Assembly (NCBI GenBank): GCA_004802725.1
Contig: SGPM01000153.1
Location: 1-62,237, forward strand
Length of the DNA: 62,237 nt
Source: Antrodiella citrinella
Lineage: Eukaryota > Basidiomycota > Agaricomycetes > Polyporales > Steccherinaceae
Direction of reading: 5' to 3'
Numbering within the stretch: position 1 is the first letter of the stretch; each line of letters starts with the position of its first letter. The notes below the pieces were generated by a model. It was given only the letters and a program-made list of their open reading frames with translations. It had not been told where the DNA came from and did not search any database. Below, piece after piece: positions 23,585-36,121 of the stretch. The translations under genes were made by a program, and so were the position numbers.

Positions 23585-26500
23585 ATGGACTCCAAGCTTC
23601 CTCTTGAGGATGCTGGCCGTTCCAGCGAACATAGATATCCACCACCTGCGCGCCGTGGAACCCGTGAATCCGTAGACGTTGGATTCTTCGACCCAGCCGG
23701 AGTCCAGGATCTCGAACGCGGGCTGACCCGTACTTCAACAGCTCCAAATCATCGCACCACCACTGTGACCGATGATTCGGACCACACCCTTCGGGTCGAT
23801 GATGAGTTTGATTTGGAGAAGCTCGGACGTGGTATCGTGCGAAAGTACGCCTATCCTATTTGGTCGTACGCGGAAGAGAGCTAATGATTTGCAGAGCACT
23901 CGAGTCCAATATCAAGACTAGGGAGCTGGGTGTCATGTTCAAAGATCTCAAAGTTGTCGGTCTTGGCGCGACTGCAAGACAGCAGTCGACTTTTGGATCT
24001 ATGTTGAACCCAGTGAACATGTTGCGTTCCGTCCACGATCTTCGCCGACCCGCTCTTCGGAACATTCTGGAGGGTTTTGAGGGAGTTGTCCGTCCCGGGG
24101 AGATGCTTCGTACGCTCCGATTCCTTTGATATTTTTCGGATACCCATTCATCACTTTCGCCTCATTAGTCGTTCTCGGTCGCCCTGGTGCTGGTTGCAGC
24201 ACGCTTCTCAAGGTCCTAGCGAACCAGCGTAGCGAGTACCACTCCATTGGGGGAGACGTTCACTACGACTCTTTCACGCCGGAGGAGATCCACAAGCACC
24301 ATCGAGGAGATGTCCAGTACTGCCCTGAGGACGACGTCCACTTCCCCACTCTGACCGTAGAAGAGACCCTCACGTTTGCCGCGAAGACGAGAACTCCTCA
24401 TATGCGAATCGGAGGAGAGTCTAGGGAGGCGCACATCCAGCGTATAGTCGATGTTCTGACCACTGTATTCGGCCTGAAGCACGTCAAAGGATCTCTTGTC
24501 GGAGACGCATCTATTCGAGGTGTCTCTGGCGGTGAGAAGAAGCGTGTCTCTATCGCCGAAGCTCTTGCTACCATGAGTCGTCTTAATTCCTGGGACAAGT
24601 GAGTATCTCCGTCCATTGCAATATGAACAAATGCTCATACACCTCTCTAGCTCTACTCGAGGGCTCGAGTACGTTTTGATTTCCGGATTTCTAGACTAAC
24701 TCCGACTTATCTTTCTAACAGTGCTTCAACCGCGCTCGAATTTGTTCAAGCGTTGCGCATCGCCACCGATCTCATGCACATTTCCACGCTCGTTTCCATC
24801 TACCAAGCCGGCGAATCGCTGTATCGACTCTTCGACAAAGTCTGCGTCATCTACGAAGGTAAAATGGCGTACTTCGGCCCTGCCGACAAGGCGAAGCAAT
24901 ACTTCATCGATATGGGCTTCGAACCTGTCAACCGCCAGACAACCGCCGACTTCTTGGTCGCCGTGACAGACCCTAATGGCCGCATCCTTCGCTCTGGCTT
25001 TGAGTCTCGTGCCCCTCGCACGGCCATCGAGTTCGCCAAGAACTTCCAGCAATGCGCGATAGCTGAGATGAACAGGCAAGATATGGAGTCGTATGCGTCG
25101 GTGTATGTCGGAAGCCAGGAGAAGGTTGCAGCGTACAGGCAAAGCGTGCACCAGATGCACGCTTCCTACCTTCGTGACGACAGCCCTTACACTATATCTA
25201 TCCCGATGCAAGTTCGCGCATTGGTGGTCAGGCGTATCCAGATTCTCAAGGGTGGCTATGTCTCTCAAGTCGTTCAGATCTTGTGAGTATCTCTTTGGTC
25301 AATTTTTCACCGCTGCCTTAGCTCACAGTGATATGATAGCATGTTTGTTATCCAAGCAATCATCATGGGCACGGTCTTCCTTCAACTCTCGAATTCAACG
25401 GCTACGTTCTTTTCACGCGGTGGTGTGCTCTTCTTGTGAATACAATGTCTACTCGATCTTTGCGTTTATCGGCAGTCACTGATTCTGTGTCATCCAGCTC
25501 GATCCTGTTTGCCGCTATTTCCACAATGGCCGAAATTCCAGCTCTCTTCGCACAGCGACCTATCGTTCTCCGACAGTCTAATGCAGCAATGTATTATCCT
25601 TTCACGGAGTCGTTGGCTCATACCCTCGTCGATATTCCTATGACAGCTACGACAATCATCGTCTTCGCTATTGTGCTATACTTCCTGGTCAAGCTTGAAC
25701 AAACTGTATCTGCATTCTTGTGAGTCCGTTTCAACCTCAACGTAATGTAGAGCACCTAATGATGACTCTCTTTCACAGTATCTTTTTATTGGTGGTATTC
25801 TCTATGACTGTTACCATGAAGGGTGCTTTCAGAGCCCTTGGTGCCGGCTTCTCGTCCCCTGCTCCCGCTCAAACGGTCGCCGGTCTTTCTATGCTCATCC
25901 TCGTCCTGTACACTGGCTACACTATCCCCCAGCCAACGATGATCGGAGCCCTGCGATGGATCACATACATCAATGTAAGTGTTCTGCACTTCCTACTGCG
26001 ATTGACTATTCTGACGAGCCTTCAGCCTTTGAAATACGGATTTGAAGCTCTGATGGTCAACGAGTTCCACATCCGCGAGGCCGCATGTTCCGCGCTCGTT
26101 CCCTCTGGACCCGGATACGAGAATATTTCTTCCGTCAACCAGGTCTGCACAACTGTCGGGTCCCTCCCTGGTCAAGCTACTGTCAATGGTAACCGATACC
26201 TCAATCTTTCCTTCAATTATTATCACAGTCATCTCTGGAGGGTACGTTTATTGTCATAATCATTACGGTTGGTTTGCTCACGATCCTCTAGAATTTCGGC
26301 ATCGTACTGACCTTCGGAGTCTTTTTCATCGGCTGCTACTTGTTCCTCACCGAAAGGAACACCAGTTCTAGGGGTGAATCTTCAGCTACCGTTTTCAAGC
26401 GCGGTACCAAGGCAGATATCGAGGAAGAGGAGCGCAAAACCGACGAAGAACAAGCTGGCGTTACTACTGCTGGATCGATCGCCAACACTAGGGTTGATGC

Positions 26501-29004
26501 CTCGCTCAAGGCTCCCGCCATGACGGACGTCTTCTCGTGGCAACACGTCAATTACGCCGTCCCAGTTCCAGAAGGCACAAGGGTTTTATTGAACGACGTC
26601 TCTGGGTTCGTCGCGCCTGGCAAACTGACGGCTTTGGTTGGATCATCCGGCGCTGGAAAGGTACGAAAGTGATTCAGCATCGTCTCGAATACTCGACTGA
26701 CATCGCATGTCAGACTACGCTTCTCAATGTTCTCGCACAACGCGTTAGCTCAGGTGTCGTCTCCGGAGATCGATTCGTTAATGGACATGCTCTCCCTTCG
26801 GATTTCCAGGCTCAGACGTAAGTAATTTCCCCTGCCAATTCACTATGCAGTCGCTGAAAATATCTTCACAGAGGTTACGTGCAACAAATGGATACTCATC
26901 TTGCTACATCTACTGTTCGTGAGGCACTCTTATTCTCTGCGAAACTTCGTCAACCCGCCTCGGTGCCTGAGTCAGAAAAGGAGGCTTAGTGAGTCTTCCC
27001 TCCGCGCGTTGTTGAACTGCAACTTATGCGTCGATTATGTACAGCGTTGAGGTGTGCCTGAAGATGTGTGGTTTGGTGTCGTACGCGGATGCTATCGTTG
27101 GCTCTCTCAGCGTAGAGCACCGTAAGCGTACTACTATTGCTGTCGAGTTGGCTGCGAAGGTATGTTGCGCACATAAAGCCTTAGCTGTGTCTGACTGATG
27201 TTTCTGCCCAGCCTCGCTTGCTTTTGTTCTTGGACGAGCCAACATCTGGTCTGGACTCTCAATCCGCTTGGGCCATCGTTTCGTTCTTGAGAAGTCTCGC
27301 TGACAACGGTCAAGCTATCCTGTGCACGTGAGTGGAAGCAGCGTATTTCAATCCTCATCTGGCTGACATCCTTTCTCGCAATAGCATCCATCAACCTTCG
27401 GCTGAGCTTTTCGGCGTGTTCGATCGGCTTCTACTCTTGCGCAAAGGTGGTCAGACCGTCTACTTTGGGGACCTCGGTCGCGACGGTGAACAGTTGATTG
27501 ACTACTTCCAGCGCAACGGCGCACGACCATGTGAAGCTGATGAGAACCCGTCAGTTCGTTCCCTGTCCCTGCACCCTCGTCCTAACCTGACTTGTAAACC
27601 AGCGCCGAGTACATGCTCTCAGCCACTGGTGCTGGAGCGACTGCTCACTCCGAGATCGACTGGCACGAGACGTGGAAGAACTCTGCTGAAGCGCGCAACC
27701 TGCAGGAGGAGCTTGAAGCTATCAACACGGAAGGTCGTGCTCGTCCTGCGCTCACTGCCACGTACAAAAGCGAATTTGCAACTTCCTGGTGGTATCAGGT
27801 CCTCACTCTCGTGAAACGTGACGCTGAGTCGCACTGGAGAGACCCTACGTATTTGGCTGCCAAGCTTGCACTGAACATTGTCGCTGGTCTGCTCATCGGT
27901 TTCACCTTCTGGAAGTCTAAGGACAGTCTGCAGGGAGTTCAGAACAAGCTCTTCGTACGTGTCCCAACACCGTTCAAATTGTCCGGTCGGTGATCTTAAC
28001 TTCCTCCGCAGGCTATCTACATGAGCACCCTTGTCTGCGTCCCGCTCGCCAACCAACTTCAAGTGCCATTCATCGGTTTGAGATCAGTATTTGAAATTCG
28101 CGAGCGTCCCAGCCGGATGTACGCTTGGACCGCCTTGCTCACTTCGCAAATGCTCTCTGAGATCCCTTGGAACATCCTCGGCTCCTCGCTCTACTTCATC
28201 TGTTGGTATTGGACCGTCGGTTTCCCCAGCGACAGAGCTGGATACACGTATCTCATGCTATGCGTATTGTTCCCTCTGTACTACACCACCCTTGGTCAAG
28301 CGGTTGCCGCTATGGCTCCGGATGCTGAGATCGGAGCGTTGCTCTTCAGTTTCTTCTTCTCTTTCGTGACTATCTTGTAAGTGACTCATTTCCCCTCGTT
28401 CGTATTGCTCCCTTCTGACAGTGATTTGCACAGCAACGGCGTCTTGCAGCCATTCAGAGAACTCGGCTGGTGGCGATGGATGTACAGATTGTCGCCCTTC
28501 ACATACCTTATTGAGGGACTACTCGGACAAGGTGTGTACTCCGATGATTCGTGTGTGCTCTGTTGTTGATGAACGCCCTTCACACCATTCAGCCATCGCA
28601 GGTGAACAGATTGTATGCTCGTCGGTAGAGTTCGTCTCTGTCTCGCCGCCTTCCGGCCAGACCTGCTCTCAATTCCTCGACCCATTCCTCAGCTTGGCCG
28701 GTGGCTACATCACCAACCCAACGGCAACGGACGCTTGTCAATACTGCACTTTCGACAGCACAGACGCTTTCTTGAGGACCAGCTTCAACATCGAGTACGC
28801 ACACAGATGGAGGAACATCGGGATCTTCTGTGTGTTCGTTATCTTTAACGTAGGTCTTCCCGATTTGCAACCTTATGGGGACTCTACTCACTGACGATTA
28901 CGTTGTTGCAGACGGCTTGCATTTATCTCTTCACGTACCTGTTCACTATCCAGAAAGGCAGCCCATTGGACTGGATCAAGAGCAAGCTCTCCAAGCGTCG
29001 TTAG
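23585..29004 (+). CDS. PDR-type ABC transporter 1 (ABCG)
   Basis: Full-size pleiotropic drug resistance exporter (NBD-TMD-NBD-TMD) of the plasma membrane, likely pumping hydrophobic drugs or plant and fungal metabolites. Twenty exons join in frame to 1454 residues, with introns of about 50-62 nt. NBD1 has the PDR-typical altered Walker [10 protein letters not shown] near residue 165, signature VSGGEKKR near 275, and the degenerate Walker B region [15 protein letters not shown]2 has a normal Walker A GSSGAGKTT near 858, an altered signature LSVEHRKR near 952 and Walker [14 protein letters not shown]. This asymmetry is a family property. An 18-nt exon (24651-24668) codes NSTRGL; the paralog at 30466 lacks the intron on its right side. 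The two transporters are tandem, same strand, 1.46 kb apart. Confidence 0.93.
24651..24668 (+). other. 18-nt micro-exon in PDR transporter 1
   Basis: Intron 24599-24650 ends CTCTAG and intron 24669-24721 starts GTACGT and ends AACAG, leaving 18 nt that restore the conserved [10 protein letters not shown] segment in frame. Without this exon the codons at the junction would not give the family motif. Confidence 0.85.
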
Positions 29005-30465
29005 CGGCGTCATTCTTTGCTTTCTTTCCTAATCGGTGACTGTGTTTCGCTGTGAGAAATTCCTTCATCCTTTCATACTACGTAGACAATGGACATTTCA
29101 ATAATACACTGCACTGTTATGCTCAACAACTTGATCACCGGACGGTCATGGGATTCGTAGTCAATTGAGATTGTCTTTGTCAGATCGAAGATGAACGGAT
29201 CGGAGTCTAAATTGTCCTCTTGTGCGAGGGGCGCTTACGTGCGCCGTCATCCGAGTTGACACCGACGGTATTGGCCAACATACTCCTCCGCGTCTGTATT
29301 TGTTACTGCTCATGCAACTTCCATTGATTGTCCTTCCCGAGTGCTATGCTACTCTGATCCTGCATACTTCCGTGCATAACTACAAAGCCAGCTAAAACTA
29401 TCGGTCGTACTGTTGAATCCAATAACATTTTCGGTCGCAATCAGGTGGGAAATGAAGCATATCTTCTCTTGACTGCGTATTCTGGATGTATGCAGTAGTT
29501 GGTGGCATGGGTTTGGCACACGTTCATCTGATTCCCCGAGGTCCTTTTCGGCTCATGCGTGGCTTCATAATGCTGTGTGATGGTGGCTGCATACTATGCT
29601 CGTTAGCAGATGGCCGACAGACAACGGATTCAGAATGCATCCCTGAAACGTTTCCCAGCGAAATGCAAGCAAGAGATGAACGACTCGTATACGCAGCCTG
29701 CCGTAGGCATCCACTCACCTCGCCGTGCGGTTGCGTACACATGCATTTGATATGGTCCCACGTAAAAGTGAATGGCCTCGACTTGAGGGTGATGCATGAT
29801 GTCCCTTGTCCACTGGTGAGCAATACCCGTGTCAGCCCTTGCGATAGCGGTACATAATTTGATTGAGATAGAGTCAGATCCACGACGACAGCGTGAGTTG
29901 GGACGCAAGCCGAAGATGTTCGCAATCCTATATCTGGATAACTGGCGGCCCCGCCAGTACAGTACGCATCGTTGACGCATCGATTCTCCGGTGAAAACGG
30001 AGTCAGCCAAAGTAGGCATAGTCTGTCATGTTGGGCTCGTAAACTCATAGGAGGCATTTCCTGGCTACTTAGATGAGGACTTGCGTAGTCTTGCGGCAAT
30101 CGATACGTGGATACCAACACGATGAGAAGTTAAATTGCGTGGCCTGTGCCGAGCTGACTGAGCAACAACATCCGCAGTGGATATGGCCTCTTGGGTGGCG
30201 CTTGCCAGCTTCCGGGCGGCGAGCAGGAGATCGATCTTTCCCGATTGGGAATTTGATCAATCTTTCGTCAGCCGCAATGCGTCACTACGTAGGTTTAACC
30301 ACTCCGAAGTCGGTCTAAACTTTCTAGGTTCGTCGGAATGGGGCTGACGACCAGCGGCTGCAAGGTCATATATTATACTTTGGACTATCATGTTTTCATT
30401 CCGCCCACTCCTTGTTTCTTCCTCCATTTTCCCAGCACACGTCCGCCTACCTATTCGTGTCAGTC
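29005..30465. other. Intergenic region between the two PDR genes
   Basis: About 1.46 kb with no supported gene. A 198-codon minus-strand frame (29524-30120) has no recognisable family, no splice context and an overlapping rival frame, so it is left out. A TATA-like word lies near 30368. Confidence 0.45.
30368..30376 (+). promoter_or_regulatory. TATA-like box of second PDR transporter
   Basis: TATATTATA lies about 90 bp upstream of the ATG at 30466, a distance like that in the upstream paralog (93 bp). Confidence 0.35.
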
Positions 30466-33400
30466 ATGGCTGATCCAGCCCAGCTTGATCAGACTACGAC
30501 CCAAGGCCAGGTGCCGGAGGTTCCTCTGGGTCCCTCAGTAGCTGGTGCCTATGCCAATGCGGCCTATCTTAATATCCAGCAGCAGTCACCTCAGGTATCT
30601 ACCTCTCCGAACACCTCACCTAGACTCGGGCGCAAGCGTCGGCCTAGTGAAGCCCGCTCAGTCGACGTCGATTTCTTCGACCCAGAAGGTGTCAACCAGT
30701 TGCGGAGAGAAATGAGCCACGCTTCGGAGGGACGGCTTGGTGCTCAACCTGAGGACTCCGAGTCAGATTCAGACCACACAGTGCACGAAGAACGTTTCAA
30801 TTTGGAGGCTACATTGCGAAAGATCATGCAAAAGTGAGTCTTCCCCGCCCTTCACGATAATGCAATGTTGACGCTAGGTTTCAGGTTAGATGAGTCCGAC
30901 ATCCAGAGGCGCGAACTCGGCGTCATGTTCAGGGACTTACGGGTCGTTGGTCTTGGAGCGACAGCATCACATCAAGCTACCTTCGGCTCTTTCTTGAATC
31001 CGTTGAATATCTTCGGTGCCATCAAGCAGCTCAGACATCCCGCACTTCGCGACATTCTGCAAGGTTTCGAAGGCGTCGTTCGCCCGGGGGAAATGCTCCG
31101 TAAGTTCATGATAATTTAGGCCCGTCTACTGTTTCTTACCAACGCATCGTTCGTCCGATAGTGGTCCTTGGCAGCCCTGGCGCTGGTTGTACAACTTTGT
31201 TGCGCGTTCTAGCCAATCAAAGGCAAGGCTACCATTCCGTTGAGGGAACCGTGCACTACGACTCGTTCAGCCCCGATGATGTGCAGAAGCTCTACCGTGG
31301 CGATGTTCAGTACTGCCCAGAAGACGACGTTCATTTCCCCACCCTTACTGTCGAGCAGACGCTTACCTTTGCCGCGAAGACGCGGACGCCCCACACGCGT
31401 CCTGAGGGAGAATCCAGAGACGTTCACATTAAACGCGTCGTTGACATCTTGACGACCGTGTTCGGACTGCGCCATGTCAGGAATACGCTCGTCGGAAATG
31501 CTTCAGTCCGGGGAGTGTCTGGCGGTGAGAAGAAGCGAGTCAGTATCAGCGAGGCTTTAGCAACACTCAGTCGTCTTACGTGCTGGGACAAGTAAGTTTT
31601 CCTCCTACTCGCCGATACCACGGGAGTGCTGACACGTGCTTCATCTAGCTCTACCCGAGGTCTCGATGCTTCCACAGCCTTGGAATTCGTACAAGCTCTC
31701 CGCATTGCTACGGACATTACCAAGCAGTCCACTCTTGTTTCCATCTATCAGGCCGGAGAGTCTCTCTATCGCCTCTTCAACAAGGTTTGCGTCATCTACG
31801 AGGGGCGAATGGTGTATTTCGGCCCGGCCGATTCCGCCCGTCAGTACTTCATCGACATGGGATACGAGCCCGCCAACAGGCAGACGACTGCGGATTTCCT
31901 GGTCTCTGTCACAGACCCCAACGGACGTATCGTCCGCGCCGGCTTCGAGAAGAAGGTCCCGCGTACCGCCAGCGAGTTCGTCGATTACTATCAGAAATCG
32001 GAGGTGGGCGCGGATAATCGTGCGGATATGGATTCCTACGTTTCGGAGCACGTAAACAAGGATGACAAGAGGAGAAGCTACCGTCAGAGTGTCGTCCAAG
32101 CCCATGCTCAGCACACGCGCCGCAAGAGTCCTTACATCACCTCCATTCCGATGCAAGTTCGTGCTTTGATGATTCGGCGAGCGCAGATCCTCAAGGGCGG
32201 CTTCCTCGCTCCTCTGATTCAGATGATGTATGACATTCTACTCTTCATCACCTGATCGGTCTAACACCGTTTACAGGACGTTCGTAGCGCAGGCAATCAT
32301 CGTTGGTACTATCTTCTGGCGACTCTCGGACCAAACTATCACTTTCTTTTCTCGCGGTGGTGCTCTTTTCTTGTAGGTCCATCTCGATCTTTGCGTTTAT
32401 CGGCAGTTACTGATTCTGTCTCATCCAGCTCGATCCTGTTTGCCGCTATTTCCACAATGGCTGAAATCCCTGCACTTTTCGCTCAGCGGCCTATCGTCCT
32501 CCGTCAATCGAGAGCAGCCATGTATCATCCTTTCGTCGACTCCTTGGCCCTCACACTCGTTGATATTCCCATCACCGCTATGACCATCACCGCCTTCTCC
32601 CTCGTGCTGTACTTCTTCGTGGGTCTGCGTCAAGAAGCGGGAAACTATTTGTAAGTCTGTTGCGCTCGTTTCCGTTGCGTGATACTCATAATGCTTCCTC
32701 CAGCTACTTCCTATTGGTCATCTTAACCATGACACTCACGATGAAGGCGTTCTTCCGCAGCCTCGCTGCTGGGTTCGGGTCACCCGCTCCTGCTCAAACA
32801 TTCGCTGGTCTCTCGGTTCTCACGCTAGTCCTGTACACCGGCTATACGATTCCTCAACCCTCTATGATCGGCGCCCTCAAATGGATCACGTGGATTAACG
32901 TGCGTATTTAGTATGTCTTGTGCCTACTCCTGAGCTAACCTTCCGCTACGCCCAGCCTCTGAGATATGGCTTCGAAGCCCTCATCGTGAACGAGTTCCAT
33001 GCGCTGATTGGGCAATGTTCCGTTGTTGTGCCTTCGGGTCCTGGATACGAAGGAATCACGGTGGCAAATCAAGTATGCACTACGGTCGGATCTGTCACTG
33101 GTCAGACAGTGGTTAGCGGAGAGCGGTACATTGCTCTATCCTTCAACTACTCTTTCGCTCACTTGTGGCGAGTAAGCGATTTTCTACCGCTTCTTGATTT
33201 CACGTCGTCTCATCACGATTTTCTAGAACTTCGGTATTGTTGTTGGGTTCGGCATATTCTTCATGTTCACCTATCTCTCCTTCACGGAGTTCAATACTGG
33301 AACCTCGGGCCAGTCATCTGCAACACTGTTCAAGCGCGGCTCCAAGCCTGCTGTTCTCCAGGAAGCTGAGGCCGAAGTGAAGAACGCGGACATCGAGAAA

Positions 33401-35853
33401 TCTTCTAGTTCCGAGGGTTCCGGGTCTTCTCAGACGCAAATGGACGCAGCTCGCGAGGCTGCCGTCGACGCTCCGGCGATGACTGATATCTTCTCATGGC
33501 AACACCTGAACTATACGATTCCCCTCGGACATGGGGAGACTAGAAAGCTATTGGATGATGTCTCTGGATACGTCGCTCCTGGAAAATTGACTGCGCTGGT
33601 TGGTTCGTCAGGTGCAGGCAAGGTATGATTCAATCTTGGTGCATTTCTGTGCATTTTTGCTCATTATTCCACACAGACTACATTGCTTAATACGCTGGCG
33701 CAACGGGTGGATACTGGTGTTGTAACCGGAGACCGTTTCGTCAATGGCCATCAGCTCCCACCTGATTTCCAAGCGCAGACGTGAGTAGCATGTCGAATGC
33801 GCCTTCGCATCGCTTACTAATACGCTGTCACAGGGGCTACGTACAACAGATGGATACACATGAGCCCACAAGTACTGTCCGCGAAGCACTTTTGTTCTCG
33901 GCCAAGCTTCGTCAGCCTGCAGATGTCCCTTTGTCCGAGAAGGAAGCCTAGTGAGTACTCTTCACGCTGCGAATGATTGTTTATGTTGACTTATGTGCTC
34001 CTCTCAGTGTCGAAAAATGCTTGAAGATGTGCGGGCTTGAAGCCTACGCCGATGCTGTCGTCGGTTCTCTCAGCGTGGAACACCGTAAGCGGACAACCAT
34101 CGGAGTGGAATTGGCTGCGAAGCCGCGACTACTCCTGTTCCTTGACGAACCCACTTCCGGTCTGGACTCTCAAAGCGCATGGGCCATCATGTCTTTCCTT
34201 CGCGGTCTCGCGGACAACGGTCAAGCCATTCTTTGCACGTACGTATCCTCTCGCATTCTGAACCTCAAGTACAGATTACTAATATTCGTTCTAGTATTCA
34301 TCAACCTTCCGCTGAGCTCTTCGAGGTTTTCGATCGGTTGCTTTTGCTTCGCAAAGGTGGACAGACGGTGTATTTCGGAGACCTTGGTCGTCAATGCAAC
34401 ACTTTGATCGACTACTTCCAACGGCAAGGCGCTCGCAAGTGTACTCCTGAGGAGAACCCGTGAGTTTCCCTTGGTTTATTCTGTATACGGAGCTCTACTA
34501 AATTTCCTGCTTGTAGGGCCGAATATATCCTTGATGTCACCGGCGCGGGTGCTACTGCCCAGACCGACCAGGACTGGTATGAAGTCTGGAAGAGCTCGCA
34601 GGAAGCCATGGGATTGCAAGAGGAGATCGAGAAAATCCACGCTGAAGGACGCAGTCGCCCTGCAGTGCAAGCCACCTACAAGAGCGAATTCGCTACCTCT
34701 TGGTTCTACCAATACGTCACCCTGTTTGCTCGGGACTGCCAAGCGCATTGGAGGGATCCTACCTACCTCGTCGCCAAGGTGGCGCTGAACATCACGGCCG
34801 GACTTCTCATCGGTTTCACCTTCTTCAAGGCCAAGGACAGCATCCAAGGCACTCAGAACAAGCTGTTCTCCATCTTCATGGCCACCATCATCGCCGTTCC
34901 CTCTACCAATCAGCTTCAAGTACCGTTCATTGCCATGCGTAGCGTGTACGAAGTTCGGGAACGCCCCAGCCGGATGTACAGCTGGACGGCTTTGGTCGCC
35001 TCGCAGATCACCGCTGATATCCCTTGGAACATCTTGGGATCTTCGTTGTTCTACCTTTGCTGGTTCTGGACCGTCGGTCTCCCTACCGGTCGTGGAGGGT
35101 ATACCTACTTGATGCTCGGCGTCATCTTCCCTATCTACTATACCACCATCGGTCAGGCCGTCGCTGCCATGTCACCGGATGCGGAGATTGCTGGTCTGCT
35201 GTTCGGTTTCTTCTTCTCGTTCGTCATCCAATTGTAAGTCTTTCACTAGCTTTCGATTCTCGCAGTCGCTTACTGTGCACTTTTCAGCGATGGTGTGCTT
35301 CAGCCTTACCGTCTGCTCGGGTGGTGGAAGTGGATGTACCGTCTATCTCCCTTCACCTACATCATCGAAGGTCTCGTTGGTCAAGGTTCGTTCCTCCTTG
35401 TCTGTTGCGTGAGGTCCCCTTACTGACCACCTTTATCCAGCGATCGGTGGATTCGATATCAACTGCGCGGAGAAGGAACTCGTGCAGGTTGAGCCTCCGT
35501 CTGGCCAGACTTGTCAATCTTTCCTCCAGACGTACATCACCAATAATGGAGGGTACATCACCAATCCTAATGCAAGCTCTGGCTGCGAGTACTGCGAGTA
35601 CCGCACCACAGACGCCTTCCTTGGTACCAGCTTCAATATCCACTACAGCCACCATTGGAGAAACTTCGGTCTCACGTTGGGATACATTATTTTCAATGTA
35701 AGTTTCACCGTCTTCTTTCGTTATCCGGAGTGTTGTTACTGACTTGACTGGCCCTCTTAGATCGCAGCTATCTTCTTCTTCACATATCTTTTCCGCATCC
35801 AGAAGGGCAACCTCTTGAAGGTCATCAAGGAACGACTCTCACGACGCAAATAA
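30466..35853 (+). CDS. PDR-type ABC transporter 2 (ABCG)
   Basis: Tandem paralog of the preceding gene with the same NBD-TMD-NBD-TMD layout. Seventeen exons join in frame to 1499 residues. NBD1 shows GSPGAGCTT (altered Walker A), VSGGEKKR and [15 protein letters not shown]2 shows [17 protein letters not shown] and [13 protein letters not shown]. The N-terminal region before NBD1 is about 36 residues longer than in paralog 1, which accounts for most of the length difference. Three introns of paralog 1 are absent here: right of the micro-exon, inside the NBD2 segment at LAAKPR, and after NKLF. The remaining introns sit at identical positions and phases, so the pair arose by tandem duplication. 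Intron and exon sequence at 32384-32461 is almost identical to 25453-25530 of paralog 1. Confidence 0.93.
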
Positions 35854-36121
35854 ACCTATCCATGTATAATCCAATCCCCCCTAGATCCCAGTAGTATTTG
35901 TTCGACGGACATAATGTAGATTGTATCATGTAGCACATCTCCTCTTGTTGTAATGTCGACTGCACCTAATCAATGCATAAACATGTAAATCATAAACCGT
36001 CAGTACTTTAATGTGAGACCTTGCATGACTTCGCACGAGACGAACGCATGAACGCGTGCAAAACAAATAGAGATAGAAAATTGCAATTAGAAGACATTTC
36101 CTAGATACACCCGCTTGGTCT

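Noticed and set aside
29524..30120. 198-codon minus-strand open frame between the PDR genes
   Set aside because: No family resemblance, an overlapping rival frame of 129 codons, no intron context, and composition like non-coding DNA.
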